Shown here piece by piece: positions 5,838 to 10,087 of a stretch of DNA of 10,087 nt (positions are counted from its first letter, which is position 1; each line of letters starts with the position of its first letter). The translations under genes and the position numbers were made by a program. The DNA comes from Lentimicrobium sp. GTDB lineage: Bacteria > Bacteroidota > Bacteroidia > Flavobacteriales > Flavobacteriaceae. The notes beneath the pieces were generated by a model, which saw nothing but the letters and a program-made list of their open reading frames with translations, ran no database searches and was not told the DNA's origin. The DNA lies in assembly GCA_022758945.1 (NCBI GenBank), contig JAEMQE010000049.1, positions 1-10,087 of the forward strand, read 5' to 3'.

Positions 5838-6977
5838 CTACTGAACATCATACTTCATTTTCCTCAAAATCCGCAGAGCTTCTTTAAACGACAAATATAC
5901 TTGTGTAAAAGGTTTTAAAAGTGTTTTTGCGTCAATTAATTTTTGCTTGGCATCTTCAAATCCGTTGAGGTAACAAATCATAAAAGTCGATGGCAAATTT
6001 TCTAAATCTTTCTGTTCCCGTTCCGTTAACGAAAGTCCTTTTTGGAGTTTGTTGAGCAAAGAAATATTGGAATTATAAATATGGAACAACATTTTCCGGT
6101 TGAACTCCGGTGGTTGAAAAAGGATTTCCCGGTCAATTTTATAATAACCATTATCGTGAAAATTTATGGTTTGTTTTTCCAAAGGATAATAACTCGTTTT
6201 GTCATTTAAACCCAAAGGAACATATTCAATAATCGTAAAAGAATCCTCGTCAAAAGTTATCGTCACCACATCCTGAGCCGAATAAAATAGCTTGATTTGC
6301 TCGTTGATCAGTTCAATATCAACACGCGAAAGAAAAGTTTTGTCCCGCGATTTTTTAGGAACTCCAGCCCAACAGATAACGAATAATTCCTTGAAAACCT
6401 TGTATTTTGGCATCATATCTTTGTGCCGGAAATTCATAAAATCAATCACGCCATCGAGCGTGTATCCAATACTATTTCTGGAATTATTTTCAATTCCAAT
6501 GACGGTTTCTGTGTTTTGATAATTTTTTTCGATTTCCCCTTCAATAGGAACTGTATTGCTGCCCCGACGTATAAAAACACTTTTAGCTGGAATCGTGTGG
6601 ATTCCTTTTTTGAAATGCGATGTCTTGCTTTTGGCCTTTATGGTCACTAATCCGATGACTTTGTCTTTGGACAAATTAGGAAAAGGTACGTTTTCATATT
6701 GAATTTTTGGTGGATTTTCGAGATAAGCATTTACCAAATTTTGAATGTGGCTGTCATCAAAAAAATCATCACCTACAATTTCGTTATCATGGTCTTCCAC
6801 GCCAACAACAATATAGGAATTATTGGCAGGATTCGAATTGGATAAGGCACAAATATGTTTCAAAAACTTCGCTTTTCCCTCACGGGTATGCAAATTTAAC
6901 TGACGTTTTTTGTCATAAAAACTGCTCTCATCGTTGTGAGCCAATAGATTTTTAATTAAAAGACGCTTATTAATCAT
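5838..6977 (-). CDS. AlbA_2 (Schlafen-type) domain protein of unknown function
   Basis: This is a 379-residue soluble protein. Residues about 17-147 look like the AlbA_2 domain often annotated as 'putative DNA-binding' or 'ATP-binding protein': an ESSFYDKKRQ start, helix KAKFLKHICALSNSNP (36-50), strand SYIVVGVEDHDNEIVG (54-69), NPPKIQYENV (88-97), KVIGLVTI (106-113) and FIRRGSNTVPI (135-145). The canonical AlbA_2 'AN..GG.i.iGv' is altered: the Gly-Gly is replaced by NPANNS. The rest (150-379) is not a family I recognise; it is mixed, with a Lys/Leu-rich helical end (FEDAKQKLIDAKTLLKP...). AlbA_2 domains occur in Schlafen-like nucleases and in regulators; nuclease activity is not shown here. 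The metallophosphoesterase gene follows 20 nt downstream on the same strand, so the pair probably forms an operon. Confidence 0.75.
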   Translation of the reverse strand: MINKRLLIKNLLAHNDESSFYDKKRQLNLHTREGKAKFLKHICALSNSNPANNSYIVVGVEDHDNEIVGDDFFDDSHIQNLVNAYLENPPKIQYENVPFPNLSKDKVIGLVTIKAKSKTSHFKKGIHTIPAKSVFIRRGSNTVPIEGEIEKNYQNTETVIGIENNSRNSIGYTLDGVIDFMNFRHKDMMPKYKVFKELFVICWAGVPKKSRDKTFLSRVDIELINEQIKLFYSAQDVVTITFDEDSFTIIEYVPLGLNDKTSYYPLEKQTINFHDNGYYKIDREILFQPPEFNRKMLFHIYNSNISLLNKLQKGLSLTEREQKDLENLPSTFMICYLNGFEDAKQKLIDAKTLLKPFTQVYLSFKEALRILRKMKYDVQ

Positions 6978-7005
6978 TTAAGGTTATGGGTTTCGGGCAT
7001 AAAAC

Positions 7006-7043
7006 TAATCACTGCTCCTGAAAGATTTCGGGAGCAGTGATTA
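7006..7043 (-). terminator. Hairpin terminator after the aldo/keto reductase gene
   Basis: TAATCACTGCTCC (7006-7018) and GGAGCAGTGATTA (7031-7043) form a perfect 13-bp stem; inside, a G·U-type pair and GAAA/TTTC can extend it further. On the minus strand it starts 4 nt after the reductase stop codon and is followed by GTTTTATG, a modest U-tract. It separates the reductase gene from the AlbA_2 gene transcribed in the same direction. Confidence 0.75.
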
Positions 7044-7047
7044 CTAT

Positions 7048-7920
7048 TTAAGGAATTGGATTTCCGGCACTTTCCGTCCAAAAAGCAAACCAATCTTCTA
7101 ATTCCATATTAATTTCTGTCGCTTTTATCAAATTAATAATTCTGATTTTGTCAGCTGTACCAAAAACGGGTATTATTCCAGCCGGATGTTTCAAAATCCA
7201 GGCGAGAAGCAGTACGTCAATTTCAACATTATATTTTGTTGAAAGTTTTGTTGCCAGTTTTTTTACTCGAACGGATTTTTCGTCGATTTTTTTAAAAACA
7301 GATCCCATTGGAGACCAGCACAATGGCTTAATGTTATGTGTTTGCATGTGGTTTAAACTTCCGTCGAGCATTGGTTCAAAATGGGTGGCAGAAAACTCAA
7401 TTTGGTTGTAATTTACTTTCATTTTTGTCTGAATCAAATCGGTTTGACTTGGAGTAAAATTAGAAACGCCAAAATCCAGAATTTTCCCTTCGTTTTTGAG
7501 TTTTTGAATGGCTTCGGCAATCTCATTCACTTGCATTAATGGGCTTGGTCTGTGCAATAAAAACAAATCCAAATAATCTGTTTTCAAATTTTTAAGCGAT
7601 TGCTCTGCAGACCAAATAATATGCGCTTTCGAATAATTGTAATGGTGAATTTTAGTACTTCTGTTTTCTGACGGTAACTGAATACCACATTTCGAAATAA
7701 GCTGAATTTTTTCTCTTTTAATTTGGCTTTCGCCAAAAGCGTTTCCAAAAGCAGCTTCGGTGGTGTAACCGCCATAAATATCGGCATGATCAAATGTTGT
7801 AATTCCGGTTTCAATACAGGAATTCATCAGTTCGATCATCTGGTTTTTGTCCAAATTTTTGCCCCAATAACCCCACGTCATCGTTCCAGCAATTATCTTG
7901 GAAAAAGGTGTTTTTTTCAT
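7048..7920 (-). CDS. Aldo/keto reductase, YdhF-like
   Basis: This is a 290-residue cytosolic NAD(P)H-dependent oxidoreductase with the (beta/alpha)8 AKR fold. The catalytic tetrad is readable: Asp44 and Tyr49 in FDHADIYGGY (43-52), Lys77 in ISKCG (75-79) and His123 in LLHRPSP (121-127). The YLDLFLLH strand, the GKILDFGVSNF segment and the C-terminal cofactor region with IIPVFGTADKIRI are all present, as is the closing WFAFWTESAGNPIP, which resembles E. coli YdhF. The physiological substrate is unknown for most of this group. It is transcribed divergently from moxR, ends at its own hairpin, and appears to be a single-gene unit. The N-terminus MKKTPFSKIIAGTMTWG is normal length, supporting the start at 7920. 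Confidence 0.9.
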   Translation of the reverse strand: MKKTPFSKIIAGTMTWGYWGKNLDKNQMIELMNSCIETGITTFDHADIYGGYTTEAAFGNAFGESQIKREKIQLISKCGIQLPSENRSTKIHHYNYSKAHIIWSAEQSLKNLKTDYLDLFLLHRPSPLMQVNEIAEAIQKLKNEGKILDFGVSNFTPSQTDLIQTKMKVNYNQIEFSATHFEPMLDGSLNHMQTHNIKPLCWSPMGSVFKKIDEKSVRVKKLATKLSTKYNVEIDVLLLAWILKHPAGIIPVFGTADKIRIINLIKATEINMELEDWFAFWTESAGNPIP

Positions 7921-8002
7921 GATTTCATTTTGTTGATTTATATTTAAGAATTTTCAATTTTAAGGCATATTTTTTTGAAACTTTAAAATTATGAAAATAC
8001 TA

Positions 8003-8035
8003 TCACAAATCCTCCTTAAAATTCAGTGTTTGTGA
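8003..8035. promoter_or_regulatory. Inverted repeat in the divergent reductase/moxR promoter region
   Basis: TCACAAA (8003-8009) and TTTGTGA (8029-8035) are exact 7-bp inverted repeats with 19 nt between them, about 100 nt upstream of moxR and 80 nt upstream of the divergent reductase gene. The half-sites face the opposite way to a CRP-type TGTGA-N6-TCACA operator. It could be an operator or a chance repeat; nothing more is visible. Confidence 0.3.
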
Positions 8036-8078
8036 GAAGTTTTAACCATTTTTTAACATCGTACTTCTAAAAAAAAAT

Positions 8079-8086
8079 TCAATTTG
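8079..8086 (+). promoter_or_regulatory. Possible -7 box of the moxR promoter
   Basis: TCAATTTG followed by CA differs from TAnnTTTG only at the second base and lies 47 nt upstream of the moxR ATG. No TTG stands at the -33 distance; TTAACA near 8053 is the nearest resemblance. This is a tentative call. Confidence 0.35.
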
Positions 8087-8133
8087 CACCGTCAAAAATA
8101 ACGAACACAATTTATAGTAATTAAAATACGAAA

Positions 8134-9138
8134 ATGGAAGAAAATACAACGACTTTGGACATTAGAGCAATCAATGAAAAAATAGAAAGAGAAAGTGCTT
8201 TCATCGATTTGCTTACAATGGAAATGAATAAAGTAATCGTGGGTCAAAAACACATGATTGAACGATTATTAATTGGACTTTTAGGTCAAGGACATATTTT
8301 GTTAGAAGGTGTTCCTGGATTGGCAAAAACATTAGCGATAAATACTTTGGCGCAAGCCGTTCACGGTTCGTTCAGTAGAATCCAGTTTACCCCGGATTTA
8401 TTGCCTGCTGATGTTGTGGGAACGATGATTTACAACATTAAATCCAATGAATTTTCTATAAAAAAAGGACCGATTTTTGCCAATTTCGTTCTTGCTGACG
8501 AGATTAACCGTGCGCCAGCCAAAGTTCAATCAGCATTATTGGAAGCGATGCAGGAAAAACAAGTGACTATTGGCGATACTACTTTTAAATTAGACAAACC
8601 GTTTTTAGTTTTAGCAACCCAAAATCCAATCGAACAAGAAGGAACTTATCCTTTGCCAGAAGCTCAAGTCGATCGTTTTATGTTGAAAACCGTGATTGAT
8701 TATCCAAAAATGGAAGATGAGAGAATGGTAGTTCGTCAAAATCTAAAAGGGAATTACGAAAAAGTAAATCCAGTGGTTTCTGTAGAACAAATTTTGCGGG
8801 CACAAGAAGCTGTTCGTGAAGTTTATATGGACGAAAAAATCGAAAAATACATTCTTGATATTGTTTTCGCCACTCGTTATCCAGAGAAATATAAATTGGC
8901 CGATTTGAAACCATTAATTAGTTTCGGAGCTTCGCCACGTGGAAGTATCAATCTTGCCAATGCAGCAAAATGTTACGCTTTTATCAAACGTCGTGGGTAT
9001 GTAATTCCAGAAGACGTTCGCGCCGTGGTTCACGATGTATTGCGTCACAGAATTGGTCTTACTTATGAGGCTGAAGCCGAAAATATTACATCGGTTGATA
9101 TTATCAACAAAATCGTAAACGAGATTGAAGTACCTTAA
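8134..9138 (+). CDS. MoxR-family AAA+ ATPase of a Bat-type locus
   Basis: This is a 334-residue cytosolic AAA+ ATPase of the MoxR subgroup (AAA_3 type), thought to act as a chaperone that remodels or activates von Willebrand A-domain partners. Motifs include Walker A GVPGLAKT (59-66), FTPDLLPADVVG (85-96), Walker B FVLADEINRA (118-127) with the catalytic Asp-Glu, LLEAMQE (135-141), sensor 1 Asn164 in ATQNPIEQEGTYPLPEAQ (161-178), Arg finger region VDRF (179-182) and sensor 2 GASPRG (267-272). Length and motif order are normal, so it should be active. The start at 8134 sits behind an AT-rich leader with no Shine-Dalgarno, as expected in this phylum. The DUF58 gene follows 79 nt downstream, the standard moxR-DUF58-batABCD order of Bacteroidota (Bacteroides aerotolerance genes). 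The actual client and physiological role in this organism are not shown. Confidence 0.93.
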   Translation: MEENTTTLDIRAINEKIERESAFIDLLTMEMNKVIVGQKHMIERLLIGLLGQGHILLEGVPGLAKTLAINTLAQAVHGSFSRIQFTPDLLPADVVGTMIYNIKSNEFSIKKGPIFANFVLADEINRAPAKVQSALLEAMQEKQVTIGDTTFKLDKPFLVLATQNPIEQEGTYPLPEAQVDRFMLKTVIDYPKMEDERMVVRQNLKGNYEKVNPVVSVEQILRAQEAVREVYMDEKIEKYILDIVFATRYPEKYKLADLKPLISFGASPRGSINLANAAKCYAFIKRRGYVIPEDVRAVVHDVLRHRIGLTYEAEAENITSVDIINKIVNEIEVP

Positions 9139-9140
9139 AA

Positions 9141-9217
9141 AGATTTTAGATTTTAGAATGCAGAGTTTAGATTTTAGATCTGAAATCAGCAATCGTTAAT
9201 CAACAATCACTAATCAA
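9141..9217. repeat. Array of eleven in-register 7-bp units filling the moxR-DUF58 spacer
   Basis: From 9141 the spacer divides without remainder into heptads: six starting AGA (AGATTTT, AGATTTT, AGAATGC, AGAGTTT, AGATTTT, AGATCTG), then five fitting NAATCNN (AAATCAG, CAATCGT, TAATCAA, CAATCAC, TAATCAA), ending directly at the DUF58 ATG (9218). AATC is the reverse complement of the GATT in the first set, so the orientation flips midway. At the switch, 9170-9187 is an 18-bp dyad centred on AGATCT with only one non-Watson-Crick pair (T·G). There is no T-tract terminator, and the array does not look like coding sequence. Confidence 0.75.
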
Positions 9218-10081
9218 ATGGATACAAAAGACCTCTTAAAAAAAGTACGAAAAATAGAAATCAAAACCCGAAGATTGAGTGATCACATCTTTTCGGGGGA
9301 ATATCATACGTCGTTCAAAGGACGCGGAATGACTTTTAGCGAAGTGCGTCCCTATCAATATGGCGACGATATTCGGGCTATTGACTGGAATGTGACGGCT
9401 CGTTATAATGAAGCTCATGTGAAAGTTTTCGAGGAAGAACGCGAATTGACTATGATGTTGATGGTGGATATTTCGGGTTCTGAAAGTTTTGGTTCTAAAA
9501 ACCAATTTAAAAAAGATATCGTTACCGAAATTGCTGCAACAATGGCGTTTTCGGCAACACAAAACAATGATAAAATTGGCTTGATTTTGTTTTCTGACCA
9601 AATAGAATTATACATTCCGCCCAAGAAAGGGCGTTCCCACGTTTTGAGAATCATTCGAGAATTGATAGAATTCGAACCAAAAAGCCACAAAACTGATATT
9701 GCCCAAGCTTTAAAATTCTTATCAAGCACTCAAAAGAAAAAAGCCATTGTATTTGTAATTTCCGATTTCATTTCAGAAGATTACGAACACACATTGAAAA
9801 TAGCTTCCAAAAAACACGATATCACGGGCATTCGAGTATATGACATTCGCGAAGAAAAAATGCCAAATTTAGGAATGGTTTCAATGTTGGATGCCGAAAC
9901 TGGCGAAACACAATTGATTAATACTGGTTCAAAATCAGTGCGAATCAATTATGAAAAATATTATAACGAAAAAGTAAAATATTTCAAGGAAACCTTCAGT
10001 AAATCTGGAGCTGGAGTAGTAAACACAAGAGTTGACGAAAGTTATGTAACAAAATTATTAGGCTATTTTAAATCGAGATAA
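9218..10081 (+). CDS. DUF58 domain protein with von Willebrand A-like fold, Bat-locus component
   Basis: This is a 287-residue protein of the DUF58 family. The signature block SFKGRGMTFSEVRPYQYGDD (32-51), then RAIDWNVTARYNEAHVKVF (53-71), is complete. A vWA-like domain follows: MIDAS motif DISGS (84-88), a Thr at 159 (HKTDIAQAL) in the expected metal-coordinating place, and VFVISDF (178-184) with Asp183. No signal peptide or membrane segment is visible, so it is probably cytosolic or membrane-peripheral. In this conserved neighbourhood DUF58 proteins are thought to work with the upstream MoxR ATPase and downstream membrane-bound BatA/BatB vWA proteins, which would lie beyond the right edge. 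The gap to moxR is 79 nt and is occupied by the heptad array. TAA ends the gene 6 nt before the window ends. Confidence 0.92.
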   Translation: MDTKDLLKKVRKIEIKTRRLSDHIFSGEYHTSFKGRGMTFSEVRPYQYGDDIRAIDWNVTARYNEAHVKVFEEERELTMMLMVDISGSESFGSKNQFKKDIVTEIAATMAFSATQNNDKIGLILFSDQIELYIPPKKGRSHVLRIIRELIEFEPKSHKTDIAQALKFLSSTQKKKAIVFVISDFISEDYEHTLKIASKKHDITGIRVYDIREEKMPNLGMVSMLDAETGETQLINTGSKSVRINYEKYYNEKVKYFKETFSKSGAGVVNTRVDESYVTKLLGYFKSR

Positions 10082-10087
10082 AGATTT

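Noticed and set aside
6292..6955. Several plus-strand open frames across the AlbA_2 gene
   Set aside because: They are antisense to a long recognisable protein, have no family resemblance, and their overlap pattern is that of shadow frames.
8134..10081. MoxR plus vWA-like protein as a ternary defence system
   Set aside because: Some MoxR-vWA pairs belong to defence or ternary-complex systems, but here the ATPase and DUF58 protein have the standard Bat-locus form and order, with no nuclease, protease or effector gene nearby in view.

Overview
The window is low-GC and looks like the chromosome of a Bacteroidota species, most likely Flavobacterium or a close relative. The basis is the protein repertoire (a moxR/DUF58 'Bat' locus, a GMN-type CorA, an antiquitin-type aldehyde dehydrogenase), weak or absent Shine-Dalgarno sequences, several TAnnTTTG boxes upstream of genes as used by the Bacteroidota primary sigma factor, and signal peptides ending in forms such as FSQ and NAQ. 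I see no tRNA, rRNA, CRISPR array, transposase, integrase or phage gene.

Layout. Positions 1-1484 (+): a secreted endonuclease/exonuclease/phosphatase (EEP) family enzyme whose start codon straddles the left edge, followed 15 nt later by a small secreted OB-fold protein and a strong intrinsic terminator. Positions 1665-2715 (+): a CorA-type divalent cation transporter behind a leader of about 110 nt that holds a 12-codon ORF and a hairpin covering the likely start codon. Positions 2716-2963: an intergenic region with a near-perfect 33-bp palindrome and a promoter. Positions 2964-4511 (+): an ALDH7-family semialdehyde dehydrogenase. It ends against a bidirectional terminator shared with the convergent minus-strand genes.

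Positions 4578-6977 (-), read right to left: an AlbA_2 (Schlafen-type) protein, 20 nt, a PPP-like metallophosphoesterase, 28 nt, and a small outer-membrane beta-barrel protein that also has its own promoter. Positions 7006-7920 (-): a YdhF-like aldo/keto reductase ending in a hairpin terminator. Positions 7921-8133 are a divergent promoter region. Positions 8134-10081 (+): a MoxR AAA+ ATPase and a DUF58 protein, the first two genes of a Bat-type locus that very likely continues beyond the right edge.

Most of the content is ordinary housekeeping or accessory metabolism. The most unusual signals are non-coding. The whole moxR-DUF58 spacer is an 11-unit, 7-bp-phased array that switches from AGA-type to AATC-type heptads around an AGATCT dyad. 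The corA leader has the architecture of a translational switch. On the protein side, the secreted nuclease/OB-fold gene pair and the AlbA_2/phosphatase pair are the only associations that looked worth following up. I did not find convincing evidence of a new defence or mobile system.
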